In this document: positions 46,724-57,677 of the stretch, in pieces
Layout of the letters: every line of letters starts with the position of its first letter
Numbering within the stretch: position 1 is the first letter of the stretch
Origin: Bugulina stolonifera
Taxonomy: Eukaryota > Bryozoa > Gymnolaemata > Cheilostomatida > Bugulidae
DNA: 64,000 bases
Direction of reading: 5' to 3'
Assembly (NCBI GenBank): GCA_935421135.1
Contig: OW285194.1
Coordinates: forward strand, 1,882,501 to 1,946,500
Notes under the pieces: model-generated
What the model saw: the letters and a program-made list of their open reading frames with translations, nothing else
Told to the model about the DNA's origin: nothing
The model's database searches: none
Position numbers and translations under genes: made by a program

Positions 46724-47237
46724 TTAATCAAATATGTCGGCTCTCTCCGATTTGTTAGTTCTTCGTCTTTTGGAAGCTGAGGGTCTACTGGTGGCTACTG
46801 TTTTACGCTTGAGGTTCTTATTTAGCCTTTCTATTCCCTTGTGATTGGCGAATCATTTGGTTATTATTGGTATACCGCATTGGTTGAGTGATAGATCTGA
46901 CTGTTTTGTTTAGTAAGTTTTTTCCCGCAATCTTAGCGTTTCGTTTAATTGAGGATTTAATATTTCTGCCTTGTAGTCCATCGTTTAATACATTGACGCC
47001 AGTTTTTAGTACAGATTTCCCTAAACTAACCGCCCCTTTTTTTAGTAATGGAACGGCTGATCTAAACAGACCGGATAAAATGTTTCCTAACCCATAGCCT
47101 TTTTGAAATTTTGCTCCTGAATATACTTGAATTCCTCCTCGTTGGATGTTACTTTCGTTGTATAAATCATTGGCGTCCGATTGATGGTACGGTACGAGAA
47201 CCATGCTAGCTAATACGTATGGATAGGCTTTACTCAT
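46724..47237 (-). pseudogene. Small pVI/pX-like structural protein, tail frame-shifted
   Basis: The ATG at 47237 opens 139 codons to 46818. The protein has a Gly-rich amphipathic segment (FQKGYGLGNILSGLFRSAVP) and is basic, resembling small core or membrane-lytic proteins of Polintons and adenoviruses. After the stop another frame continues with a strongly basic segment (SASKRRRTNKSERADIFD) and stops at 46724, just before the capsid ATG. Basic tails ending this way are usual in this protein, so a frameshift near 46820 is inferred. The start overlaps the stop of the minor capsid gene as ATGA. Confidence 0.6.
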
Positions 47238-47977
47238 TGAAAGTCTAGTGTCACTAACGTTCTCCCGCTGGTAAATGGCACTAGTTCACCGGTGTCAGTC
47301 CTTAAAAAGATTGAAATGCTTTGCAACTTTGTTCTAGATATAGGTATATATTCGGGGTTATAATATATTGTGCACTGATTTGTCCAATGGTCTTTTTCTA
47401 CCGAAACTACTCGTAGAAGAGGCGCTTCTGTATCGCCAACAATGGTTCCTTGAATTATATCCGTATATACCATTATGTCATGAATATCGGTTAGTCGAAT
47501 AGGATCTCGTAGCCCTATTGTCAACATTTTATCGGTCATAGACACCTCTCTCCTCTCCATGCCAAGTAAATAATTTAATGATGGTGACCCGTCTATTCCT
47601 AGACCATTACCCGTCATTGGTAATGTTATAATGTCTACCCTTTTGGTGTGTTGATCGTACTCAAATCTGATACCGTAATCTGTGAAATCGTTAGGCACTT
47701 GTCTTTTAATATTCTTATTTATGGTATCAACTAACTTTTCGGTAGTACTGTAATAACCGTCTGGTATATCAATTGTAACTTGTCTTCCTTCCATGGTTAA
47801 AATTAAGGAAGTGTCTTTTACATTCACCCATGACTTAGTAAATTGTATTTCTGTGAGAGCGCATTCCCACTGACCTACTGAAAGGTCTAAAGGATTCGAA
47901 AGTTTTACGGTATAGGTTGAAAGAGTATTTTCAGGGAAATGTATCATAGAACTGTTAGATGGTAGCACCACCCTCAT
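47234..47977 (-). CDS. Minor (penton-like) capsid protein, 247 aa
   Basis: The frame is intact. The N-terminus (MRVVLPSNSSMIHFPENTLS) leading to LSVGQWECALTEIQF is characteristic of Polinton penton proteins, single jelly-roll proteins at capsid vertices. The C-terminal half contains GTIVGDTEAPLLRVVSVE. Its TGA overlaps the next gene's ATG by ATGA. Confidence 0.86.
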   Translation of the reverse strand: MRVVLPSNSSMIHFPENTLSTYTVKLSNPLDLSVGQWECALTEIQFTKSWVNVKDTSLILTMEGRQVTIDIPDGYYSTTEKLVDTINKNIKRQVPNDFTDYGIRFEYDQHTKRVDIITLPMTGNGLGIDGSPSLNYLLGMERREVSMTDKMLTIGLRDPIRLTDIHDIMVYTDIIQGTIVGDTEAPLLRVVSVEKDHWTNQCTIYYNPEYIPISRTKLQSISIFLRTDTGELVPFTSGRTLVTLDFQ

Positions 47978-48010
47978 TTTGTCAAAAATGAACGTTGGTA
48001 GTTCAACGAC

Positions 48011-49117
48011 CTAATTTTTATAGTTTGTTACCAAGTCTCGTTTGTCTACGTAAGAATTATAACTCTCGGGATATCCCGCCCATTTTACTAGGTATTGAAG
48101 TCTACCATTTAATTTTCGTTTACCAACTACTCTTTCTATTGCATAGGTTTGATCTGAAGTGTCAACCTTTTGAAGCTCCTCTTGGTACCAGGTACCCTTC
48201 AGATCTTCACCGACATCGTCTATTAAGCTGTAGACGGGAGGGTTTGTTCGGTGACGCTTTGAAATGGAAAATACCTCCTTGCTCTACAGCGGTAAGTATC
48301 CCTTCTCGAATACACCGCTATATTTTGATATTCGTACTCTATCACCAATGCTAAAGTTATGCGTTCTACTAAAGTATGGCGCGTCATTGTTATAAAGCGA
48401 TTGCCAGATCTCTTCTTGATTGTTATAGTTTACATCTACTGGTCTCATTTGTAGCGCCGAATGGATTGAGTGATTATAGCCGTATATGATATCTTGAAGA
48501 ACATCGGTATATTTGTACGACCCTGAGTGAGTAAAATATCGATACAGTTTTGACTTGATAGTTCTTTGGAGTCTTTCGACTATAGAAGCTTTGGTTTCTT
48601 GATTTTCTGTTACATAATGTTCGATATCATTATCTTTTAACATTGTTTGAAATACTCGATTCAAAAATTCTTTTCCCTTATCCGTGTGTAGTTTATTAGG
48701 CTTCCTGCTTTCATCTCTTAGAATTTCCAACATTGCATTTGTTACCTGCATTTTTGATTTATTTCTGATAAGTCTAGCCATAGCGTATCTACTAAATACG
48801 TCGATAGCGAGAAGAATGTAGTTATTGTTGTCATTGTATTTATATAGCTGCTGCATATCAGCTAAATCGCATTGCCAGGTAGCGTCTATGCCTGATACCA
48901 CAAATTGTCGTCTTTTAAATTTTCTCAATACTGGTCTGTGAAGCGTATGAGTGTTTGTTGAATTGAGCCAATCTGACACTTCTGAAGGTTTAATTTTGCC
49001 TTTAACGGCTAAATTCAAACTTTTCTTTCCGCCTAAAGCTCCTGATAGTTTTGGGTTAAAATACTTTTGCTTGAGCAACTTTTGTTTAAGCAGACGTCTT
49101 TTATTTTGTTTAGGCAT
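48011..49117 (-). pseudogene. INT: Retroviral-like integrase with chromodomain, interrupted by one stop
   Basis: The likely start is the Met before PKQNKRRLLK (49117); an upstream Met at 49159 would overlap the previous gene by 32 bp. Counting from 49159, the DDE residues are Asp98 (WQCDLADMQ), Asp160 (HTDKGKEF) and Glu195 (SIVERLQRT), a D-35-E spacing. The frame stops with TAG at 48284-48286 right after FEKGYLPL in the SH3-like domain. The same frame then stays open to 48011 and encodes a chromodomain (LQYLVKWAGYPESYNSYV). A nonsense substitution at a position that is normally an aromatic residue is the simplest reading. Catalytic residues are all upstream of the stop, so a chromodomain-less protein is still possible. 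Confidence 0.88.
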
Positions 49118-49127
49118 GTTATATAGT

Positions 49128-49805
49128 CTAGTATGGTTCCCAATTGTTAAGTCTTTCACCTCTAGCTTTCTTTCGCTGTAACTTCTTTATTTTCGAAGGT
49201 GACGCTAGGTCTTCCGTTCTAGCAATATTAGCCAATTCCTTTGATACAGATTTACTAAGTAAGGTTTGCGGGGTATTCGCTCGTCTCAAGAGCGACTGAA
49301 ACCTATCCCAGCCTGACAGATACTGAGCTGAAGCGTTAGGGCTTACAGCTTTATTCAAAAAATCTGTTATGTTGCTTCTTTTTAGTAGGTTCTCACCTAT
49401 TTTAATTTCTCCACTCTTATTCAAGTCGAAGCCTTCATAGTTATTCAGAGATTGCAACAAATCATTCGCTTTATTTTGGTAAAGTTTAGCGATGCCAACT
49501 AAATATTTTGGTTTGACTTCAGATTTTTCTCCCGATTTAGACTGCGTACTTTTCTCTTGGGGATATTCAAACTTTTTTGGACTGACTTTTGTTAGATTTT
49601 GAAATTCAGCTAATGTAGAGTTGTATTTTGTTACTTTTTCTTCTTCGCTCAAGGATGCATCGTTTACTATGTCGAGCATCCGTTGGTCTAATCTTCTAAT
49701 CTCAGTGGAGCGTAGAGGCTGCAGTCTTTGATTACTTTGAAACAATTCACTCATACGATTCATGTTAGATGGGTCTAGAAGTAGAAACTTATTTGCATCT
49801 GTCAT
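49128..49805 (-). CDS. Conserved Polinton protein of unknown function, 225 aa
   Basis: The frame is intact. It is highly charged and mostly helical-looking, with LLLDPSNMNRMSELF near the N-terminus, an internal Lys/Ser-rich linker, a WDRFQSLLRRANTP segment, and a basic C-terminus ending LNNWEPY. Proteins of this layout recur between ATPase and integrase in Polintons; no function is established to my knowledge. Its ATG overlaps the preceding stop as ATGA, and its 3' end overlaps the integrase upstream region. Confidence 0.75.
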   Translation of the reverse strand: MTDANKFLLLDPSNMNRMSELFQSNQRLQPLRSTEIRRLDQRMLDIVNDASLSEEEKVTKYNSTLAEFQNLTKVSPKKFEYPQEKSTQSKSGEKSEVKPKYLVGIAKLYQNKANDLLQSLNNYEGFDLNKSGEIKIGENLLKRSNITDFLNKAVSPNASAQYLSGWDRFQSLLRRANTPQTLLSKSVSKELANIARTEDLASPSKIKKLQRKKARGERLNNWEPY

Positions 49806-50122
49806 TTTTTGCGTCCGAATATACCACCTAATAGTGGGCCTAATAGAGTTGATGCTAGTGTACCGAGTAAAGCGGTCAAAAATCCTCCTTTCTGTATTAA
49901 ATTCTTTTTAGTTTTCAGTGTCGCCTTTTTACCGGCTATAGTTCGTATTTGATTTTGAGCGGAAGATAGCGGAACGTTTCCTTTCAACAGATTATGACAG
50001 ACCTCCGAGATACAACAAACTAGGTCTGGCTTGGATGATTTTATTATTGCGTTACTGGTATGTTTGTCACAGGATGATAAATAGTGCAATGTTTTAGCAT
50101 GTCTTTGTAAGCGCTTACTCAT
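49802..50122 (-). CDS. Small protein with Gly-rich hydrophobic C-terminus, 106 aa
   Basis: I start it at Met MSKRLQRHAK (50122), which fits known relatives better than the upstream in-frame Met at 50212. The N-terminal half has conserved Cys (YLSSCDKH, DLVCCISEVCHNLL). The C-terminus KGGFLTALLGTLASTLLG followed by GGIFGRKK is a transmembrane or membrane-active segment with a basic end. It occurs widely in Polintons next to the ATPase; its role is unknown, perhaps a minor virion or membrane protein. It overlaps the ATPase by 8 bp. Confidence 0.72.
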   Translation of the reverse strand: MSKRLQRHAKTLHYLSSCDKHTSNAIIKSSKPDLVCCISEVCHNLLKGNVPLSSAQNQIRTIAGKKATLKTKKNLIQKGGFLTALLGTLASTLLGPLLGGIFGRKK

Positions 50123-50816
50123 GACTTGAACATATGTGCGACTGATCGCTTTGAGGTAGTGAAGACAAATGATTAACTCTGTCTCTTGCAATGTAGACAT
50201 ATGTTTTTTCATCGGGAAATATGCCAGTTCTTAACCGTACTATATCACATGTATCTTGCTTCAGATCAACGAATAAATAACCGAAGCTTCTAGAAGTAGC
50301 GTCTGTAAATGCATCTATCATGAATTTAGATTGACCTTTACTGCGATACATATTTTGCCTTGCTAGACAGTTGATTTGTGTTTTGTCTCTGGGATTACGA
50401 AATAAAACTAAGTAGTGACTGTTGAGTTGACAATTTCTTATATGAGGTCCTTTCTGAAAAAAATTTTGTGTAATCAACAAAATACTCATATTTCGATGAT
50501 GACAGTGTTTGGTAAAAATTTCTGATATAATCTCTCCTTGTCTGCTTGCTAACAATTGCATCAAATCATCGAGCATAACTAGCTTAGAGAAATCTGCGTT
50601 AAAAGAGTCAACATCAATCAAGCCTTTATGAAAATTAACTTGTGGTAATGAGTCATACAATGGTTGCCATTCGCTATAGCACAAGTATATTTCTTTAGGA
50701 TGAGGTGATATCATAACCTGTGCATACTTGAGAAGGTGAGCAACCCATTGCGACTTCCCTGCTTGTGATGGACCACTAACAATTGCCGAGAAAGGGTGTT
50801 TTAATGGGAGAGTCAT
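50115..50816 (-). CDS. ATP: FtsK/HerA-type packaging ATPase, 233 aa
   Basis: The frame is intact. Walker A is GPSQAGKS (residues 15-22), Walker B is LVMLDDLM (79-86), and a sensor-like LLITQNFF follows near 115. The arginine-containing LVLFRNPRDKTQI block is typical of the Polinton/adintovirus ATPase. In related viruses the enzyme pumps genomic DNA into the capsid. The first gene of the compact capsid block. Confidence 0.92.
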   Translation of the reverse strand: MTLPLKHPFSAIVSGPSQAGKSQWVAHLLKYAQVMISPHPKEIYLCYSEWQPLYDSLPQVNFHKGLIDVDSFNADFSKLVMLDDLMQLLASRQGEIISEIFTKHCHHRNMSILLITQNFFQKGPHIRNCQLNSHYLVLFRNPRDKTQINCLARQNMYRSKGQSKFMIDAFTDATSRSFGYLFVDLKQDTCDIVRLRTGIFPDEKTYVYIARDRVNHLSSLPQSDQSHICSSHE

Positions 50817-51158
50817 TATCAGTTGTCAAAGCAAAACTGGTCAGATCGTAAATAGTGTTGTGTATTATACAGGTATGGAAAAGTGATACTACTACTACCC
50901 GACCAATCAGAATAGATATTTTAAGCATAGGATTGCATTGACTTAATTTATAAGTTGATTTTGTACGTTATGTATAAATGTATTTGTTATGAAGTTGAAT
51001 TTATTGAGAAAATAATGACACTATACACCCTTACATAGTTTCTCAGATATCAACTTCTTTAATGATGCATTAAATTTATTTTATTCTATTTACAACATGT
51101 ACAATATTTACAGGTAAACGAAATCTTCAAAAGAATCATCTAAAGGTGTCAACAACAG
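50817..51158. other. Short AT-rich gap between ATPase and polymerase
   Basis: No gene. Since ATPase and downstream genes are tightly packed, their promoter probably lies here; no clear TATA box was singled out. Confidence 0.4.
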
Positions 51159-53879
51159 TTAAAGAGATGTAGGTAATGTGGTCACATGATCTGCTGTAAC
51201 AATCCTTTTCCCATAAATATAATTCAACCCTTTTCGGTTTTGTGTGTATGTAAATATGCTATCACCTCTAATCCTGAACCCTTTGTTTACTCCAGGTGTT
51301 ATATCTTGATTCATTAACACGTGCATATAGTCTTTTTCAGTCAGATCATTGTGCTTCTTCGATATTCCTTTAGAGCTTGATTTTGTATGATTGCCTATGC
51401 AGTAATAACATTTACTTGACAGAGCTATAACACCTTCTCCCTTCCACTCTGTGTGGAACTTTCCAACAGTTCTTGAGTCATATTTAGCAGCCGTTTTGCA
51501 ACAGTCACGTGGGCACCAGTTGAGATTGTTAAACATGCATTTAAAAAACTCATCTTTGTGATCATCGCAATAATCTTTTGCAAACCAATTGTCATAGTTT
51601 CTAACAAAGTCTTCCCTCTTTTCGACAGGTACAGCTAAAAACAAGTTAGCTTCAGAGAGTGAAAAGTACATAGAGTCTGTATCTGATTCAATGAGAGCAA
51701 AGTTCTCAAATGAAATGTAAATTAGAAGAAAGTCGTAATAGAATTTGAGTAATAAAAGTTTGGCAAACTCTAAAACAAAGAATCCGACTTGAATAGGCAC
51801 ATCTAGGGTGACTCTTGCCTTTTCGCTCTCTATTTCTATGATTTCATCTCCAATCTCATCTAGGTGATAAAATCGTTTGCTGTTTACTACATTAGCCAAG
51901 CTTTTGTCTGATGTCTGCAGAAATGAGATATTCTTGTGGTTTTCACGATTCACCAATGTCCTTCCGTAAGCCGAATTTCCTAAAATATATCATTTTCTCA
52001 TTTAATAAATATAGTACGGTAATAAGTATATTGTTACGTGAAAGTTTTTATGCAATTAAGTAAAAAAAGGCACATGTAGTTCAACTATGCATTGAGAATA
52101 CTAACCCATTAGCTTGCATGAATCTGAGATTAGCTTCTTTGATGGGTCTACATCTCCTTCACGTCTCGCTTGCATAACTTCTAATCCAAAATCTTGGAAA
52201 CACTTGGATGGGTTATATTGTATAACCTGATACACTTTAGTCACTCGAAGCCCATGATTAAGATACCATGACAACAATGGTGTAGCGAATAGCATTTTCT
52301 GCCCAAAGTAACTGTTCAACAGTGTTTTTGTCGGGGCTTTTAACAGACCATTAGCTATCGCAAACCTTTTCATGTGTTCACCAATGTCATCTCTTTGCAT
52401 ATATGCATGCTTGGGAATTGGTTGGAATTCTGCAAATGCATTTCTCAATTCATCACTCGTCTCTATGTCACACTCAACCATACCATACAGTTGTTCATTT
52501 TTCACCTCATCTATGATCTGTTGCTCTGTAAGCTTATACCTTTTGTCTACCATGTAGTTTAGCTGCTCACAAAATTCTCTCAGTCTATGATCTTTAGCTT
52601 TTGCATCAAGAAACTAACACTCCCATATATGATGAAGTGTGCAACCTATATCTTCTAAATACTTTAGATTCTTGTACAGAAGTAGCAACCGGAGAACTGG
52701 AGTACAATAGGACCAGTAGGTGTATCAGCGTATCCATCTACTGGGATCATTTTTCCGCCGACTCGCTTCTCCACGCCATTAAACATGTGTTGAAATTCAA
52801 GGTCAAATTATTTTTCTTTGCATTTTATCCATTCTGTAGCTAACAGACCATGTGTATATCGCTTCTCAAGTTTGAAATCATTCTCTCTTCTTCTCCTAAC
52901 ATAGACCCCAGTAGGCATGTTTCTCATTAAATTGGATAAATACATTCCTGATATGTCTACGCCCAAACAGACTTTAGTGGTTTTAGCAGTCTCCCCGTAA
53001 TATTGTTCTTTTATTTTAGTGATCTCTGCCTTCTGAAATCTGTGGAACACTATGCTCATTCCCCCTCGAATATTTTGCTTTATCAGATGATACAAGTCTT
53101 TATCCTTCTCTCCGTAGAGAAATATCTGAGAATTTTCCTGCTTGAGATCAAACAACCTTCTAATCGCCAAGCCTGGCATTGAAAAAGCCATTTTGAAATA
53201 CAGATTCTTACTTCGAAAGAATTCATTTTGCTTCTCTAAAGCTTCTACAAAACCTATACAATCAGCGTTGTTGTAGAAAATGAGCATGACTGTCCCGAAG
53301 TGTTTTCATTCCCTGCTCATTCCACACTCTTTTGCAGTATTCATAATTTTCTAAGCTTATTGCTTCTTTTTTTAGATCACTGTAGAAGTCTTCACGAGAT
53401 GGAAACTCTGACTGTTTCAACATTTCCATAGAGGTGAACTTTTCGTATATCCAAAAAAACTTTTTAGATTTTACTTCCATAGCCTTTAAGTAATCCGCAT
53501 AGCTGAAACCTGGTGCCAAATAATTGGTTACATCTAGAAAACGCAACTTTTCGGTCTTTGTACACATGTATGAATTAGCTTTCTTTATAACAAAGTCAAT
53601 AGATTCATCTAAGTCTAGGAAATACTTGAGCATGTGTTTCTTTATCAATGGAATATCGTATGATCCTGAATTGAATCCAAAAATGAGCAAGTCTGATATA
53701 TATTTATCCAACTCTTCTTCTAACTTGTCAAACGCACTCTCTAGCTGCTCTACACCTGCACCATCTGTTGATTGTGTTTCGATTGCTAGCATTTGCTCTC
53801 TTTTACGATCAATTTGTGCAAAGAATACGCTGTATCTCGCTTTTAATCTTTCATAACACAGGTCAGAAAGCTTTTCCAA
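51159..53879 (-). pseudogene. POLB: Protein-primed DNA polymerase B, central and C-terminal part
   Basis: 53879-53262 has exonuclease motifs (IFGFNSGSYDIPLIKKHM, FLDVTNYLAPG). A frameshift near 53285 leads to 53287-52808 with the palm motif (GVDISGMYLSNLMRNMPTG). A TAA at 52808 is followed by about 165 bp of same-frame polymerase-like sequence (PVDGY), then disrupted sequence including an in-frame TAG near 52613. 52553-52101 continues through the thumb/palm (NSYFGQKMLFATPLLSWYL). A 126-bp intron joins it to 51956-51159 with the NSAYG block, the DTDS catalytic motif (ESDTDSMYFSL) and the C-terminal FTYTQNRKGLNYIYGKR. The gene cannot give a full enzyme as it stands. Upstream part is at 58199-59802. 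Confidence 0.88.
51980..52105 (-). other. Spliceosomal-type intron in polymerase B
   Basis: On the minus strand GTTAGTATTC is the donor (52105) and ATATTTTAG the acceptor (51980). Exact removal of 126 bp joins KLMG to NSAYG in the conserved Kx3NSxYG block without a gap or extra residue. The intron is AT-rich and contains stops in frame. Confidence 0.85.
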
Positions 53880-54237
53880 ATATGCATATTTGGAAAAGCT
53901 TTCTGACCTGTGTTATGAAAGATTAAAAGCGAGATACAGCGTAGTCTTTGCACAAATTGATCGTAAAAGAGAGCAAATGCTAGCAATCGAAACACAATCA
54001 ACAGATGGTGCAGGTGTAGAGCAGCTAGAGAGTGCGTTTGACAAGTTAGAAGAAGAGTTGGATAAATATATATCAGACTTGCTCATTTTTGGATTCAATT
54101 CAGGATCATACGATATTCCATTGATAAAGAAACACATGCTCAAGTATTTCCTAGACTTAGATGAATCTATTGACTTTGTTATAAAGAAAGCTAATTCATA
54201 CATGTGTACAAAGACCGAAAAGTTGCGTTTTCTAGAT
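53532..54237. repeat. Near-perfect 353-bp inverted duplication of polymerase sequence
   Basis: The arms 53532-53884 and 53885-54237 are reverse complements (x pairs with 107769-x), with one difference seen (T/G at about 53835/53935 side, Phe to Val in the copy). There is no spacer: the centre is the palindrome AAATATGCATATTT. Homology stops sharply in the codons after KLRFLD. Both arms read as the same protein fragment on opposite strands. It may be a fold-back rearrangement, a replication hairpin, or an assembly artefact. Confidence 0.9.
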
Positions 54238-54340
54238 TTCAGGATAGTTAAGGACAAGCATTTTAGTTATTTGAAGTAATTTGTAACAATTTAGAGTTGT
54301 GCTCCCTTGTAATCCTCTACTCTCTAATCACAAAGAAAAA

Positions 54341-54415
54341 ATCGTCTGGACGGGGTATCGAACACAGAACTTTCGTTTTGTGAATCAGCACTCTACGCAT
54401 TGAGCTATCAGGTGC
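54341..54415 (-). repeat. tRNA-derived SINE head or tRNA pseudogene
   Basis: On the minus strand 75 nt have an A-box-like ATAGCTCAATGCGTAGAGTGC and a B-box-like GTTCGATACC at tRNA spacing. The acceptor and anticodon stems do not pair well, so it is not a working tRNA gene. It is a pol III promoter unit of SINE type. Confidence 0.65.
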
Positions 54416-57400
54416 AATAGCGTTATTAGAAATTATAGTTGAGCAGTCTACTGCAGTGTGAACCCTGGAAGCATTTATGCATGTCTTGTATTTGCAAAAT
54501 ACAAATGTGTCATAGGGCATAGCAAGTGTTTGCTGCCACACTGCACAATAATAATGGGAGTTGCTAGAATCACTAGCTTCGCGGTTGAGTCTGCTTGTCT
54601 AGAACGATTGCTCTGTAACAGGACGATGAGAAGATGATTTTATCTGACTAAAAGGTAAGGTATTTTTAATATTCATTGTGCTGTAATAAAGCACTTTGTT
54701 GCTTGTGAAGCTTTTGCGAGCTGCATACTGTTGCACAAGTACCATGTCCATGGCTGTATTTTAGATTTAGACTTACTCTACTGTCACAAAGTACATCATG
54801 TACTTACAAGTAAGGTGCAATATGGGTATTATTAGTCCTAATTACTATTTAGGTAGAATTTTTACTTACTTCCTCATCCCTTCATTTATTTAATCCTGGA
54901 AGGATTATTTTCATAGATGTAATGCCAGAGTTCGAAGTGTGGTTATACAGGAGTATAAGATGCGTAAGCACCTTAATTTTAATGGCCACTAGGTGTGCTC
55001 CCTCATTTTAATAGCTAGTTTTTGCCCAAACTGTCACTGTGAATTTGATAGTGTATAGTGTTTGACTATCATTCATAGGGTTTGGAGTTTATATCACACC
55101 AGAGCATAATTGTTGTTTCATTTTAGTAGTTCACAAATTTCTTAGCTACTGTAAGATTAAGTGGGATAGCTCTACAATACGAATCTGTAAGATTGCATGC
55201 ACTGTGTACCTGCCTTATTTGTTCCACAGTCTGCTGTAATGGTATTTTCAGCCTCAGATGAAAATGAGGGTATCATATCAGAATGAATTACAGCAATTAG
55301 CTAATGACTTTGCAACGAATGAAATGTTTTACCAAGTCTCAGAGTTAGGCGAGATTTTGAAACCTCGCTTTCACATCATTACCTATCCCCTCATTCTCTC
55401 CAAGTTTATCTAATTCTGAAGGGGTTATTTCCCAAGATGTATAATGCTATTATCAGCCTGACCTAAGCACATATCGATGGAACCAAGAGGCCACAAGGAT
55501 GAATAATGCTAATCGCTTTGAAATGGATGACAGTTATGATGATAAAATAATTACTTGGCAGTACATCCTGCCATTTGAGAGCATCTGATTGCAGCAGCTT
55601 AGCATAGCGGCCTAAATATGCCTGGTTATTTCAAATAAAAGTTTTATTTTACTTTACTTGTAGAATTCCTGGATCTTTGAAGTTTTATATGCTTAGGAGC
55701 TGGATATAGAATAGGTTCTTATCAGCGGCTTCAGCTGGCTAGGAACAATACTCCACCTTTGAGGCCATAGTTATGCACAGGGAGGTACAATGCAGTGTTT
55801 GTGCAGCCATTGAGACCATCAAATAGACAGCTCAGTAGTAACAGCTATCTTGGCTTCAGCTATGAAAGCCAGCAAATGAGTTGGTGCCTATCATAACCTA
55901 CTTATCAGTTATGGTTTGGTGCAACCATTGTACATACATGTACATGTACCATACATATTAATACATATATTATATAGGCTACATGTATGATTTTTGAACC
56001 AGTTATGCTCCTTTTACACGCATAATGCATTACTATGAATAATATTATGATCTCTTACTACATAAAACATTTGAGCTGCTTTTACTCTAAAACATTTTTG
56101 TATATTTACAAGTATATTTTTAAACTGCATACTGTACTTGCTTTTTCAGAAATAAATTGTTCGTACTACTAATTATTTGCAATATTTTATGAACCACGGG
56201 TAACTTTAGACATGGAATGGGGGTCTTTGCTCGGCGAGCACCATTTTCGACCTTGTATCCATGCAGTAGCAGCTAATTAGCTCCAACTTTTGTTGGATTT
56301 ATATTTTGCAATTACATCTAGCTTGTAACCTGGTTGTGCTTGACGGGGCACAAATTTCAGCCTCAGAGCATAATATGTTTATGTTATACAATGTATGATA
56401 AACTCTCATCTTTTAAAAGAGCGGTTTAAATACTTTCATGGCAAGAATGGGGTATGGTTTGAAGTGTTTTTTAAAATCTACACCTAACATACTTCTTTTA
56501 ACTTTTGGAAAAATGATTTTTTTTTCTTTCTAAAACCAACTAAAATATGATGTGATAGATGTGAACCCCAGAAAACAGAGGGTTCAATGGTTTTTATGCG
56601 CTGTTAATGCATGCATTCACCTGTAAATAAATCGACAACATACATCTTTGCACTGTAATATGTACATTGTACAATGTGCATCACTTCAAATCTTGAATTT
56701 TCTGCTGAAGGTTTGAAAGTAGTATTCACTAGCCTAGCCTATGGATACCTCTGCTTTACAGTATAATAGTATGCAAGATAGGGTGAAAGGCCATTGAAAG
56801 GAATGCATATTTTTTATGGGTTGTCAGGAAAAACAATTACCAATCACTACTTACTAGCTCAACACAGGGATCTGCTGATTAGTCAATCAACAGACTAGCT
56901 CTTACTGGACAATGTGTGTGTACATGTACTAACAGTACAGTGTACTGCACTGGTTGCTATAGGAAAAAGCAAATTTGGTTGATTTAGTGAAAGCCACTTT
57001 ATATTGTTTTATGAACATGTAATTTACTGAGAACTGTTGTAATGTAGAGTTAACACACCAGCTTTAATTTCAACCACATTCAACAATACTGCAGATGCAT
57101 AATGTACATGTAAATACATTATAGATGTAAAAGTGAGTGTTACATACATGTGCCTTGTGTGAATATTGCACACCAATGGCCTCTGATCTAATTACTTGTA
57201 AATATCAGTGTATAGGTACAACAAAGGCCTGGGTGATGTTGATGAGAAAATGAGTCAATTATTAGCTGTAGGCTATCTACATGTAGGACACATGATTTTC
57301 AATAACACAGGGGAATTAAATGACATAATATTATTAGCAATTAAATGCATGTGTTTTGGTGAAAATAGCAAAACCATGTTGTAACAATACACCTTGCTAG

Positions 57401-57610
57401 AGGTACATGTATGTTGTAGCATTTATAACCGCCACACTATGCTCAAACATCATTGTAAACCTAAGAAAATACATATTCATATCCTCAATCCGAAAAAATA
57501 AAGCGTGTCCATGTTGTGTTGGTTGATATGTCAGCACCAAATGTAATGAAACTAACTTACAATGTAATGTTGATGTTATATGTCGCAAGACTGGAGAAAA
57601 AAAGTGATAA

Positions 57611-57677
57611 GCATAGACCAAGGATTGAACTTGAGCACATACCCACATTAACTGTCGCCCTTGCCCACTGGACCACC
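57611..57677 (-). repeat. Second tRNA-derived SINE head
   Basis: On the minus strand GGTGGTCCAGTGGGCAAGGG (A-box region) and GTTCAATCCTTGG (B box) lie about 45 bp apart. The sequence differs from the head at 54341, so it derives from another tRNA. A T-rich tract follows downstream. Confidence 0.6.

Noticed and set aside
53890..54279. 129-codon plus-strand frame with polymerase similarity
   Set aside because: It is the inverted duplicate arm of polymerase B plus a few random codons, not a separate gene.
54341..54415. A functional tRNA gene
   Set aside because: A and B boxes are present but acceptor and anticodon stems do not pair; called a SINE head or pseudogene instead.
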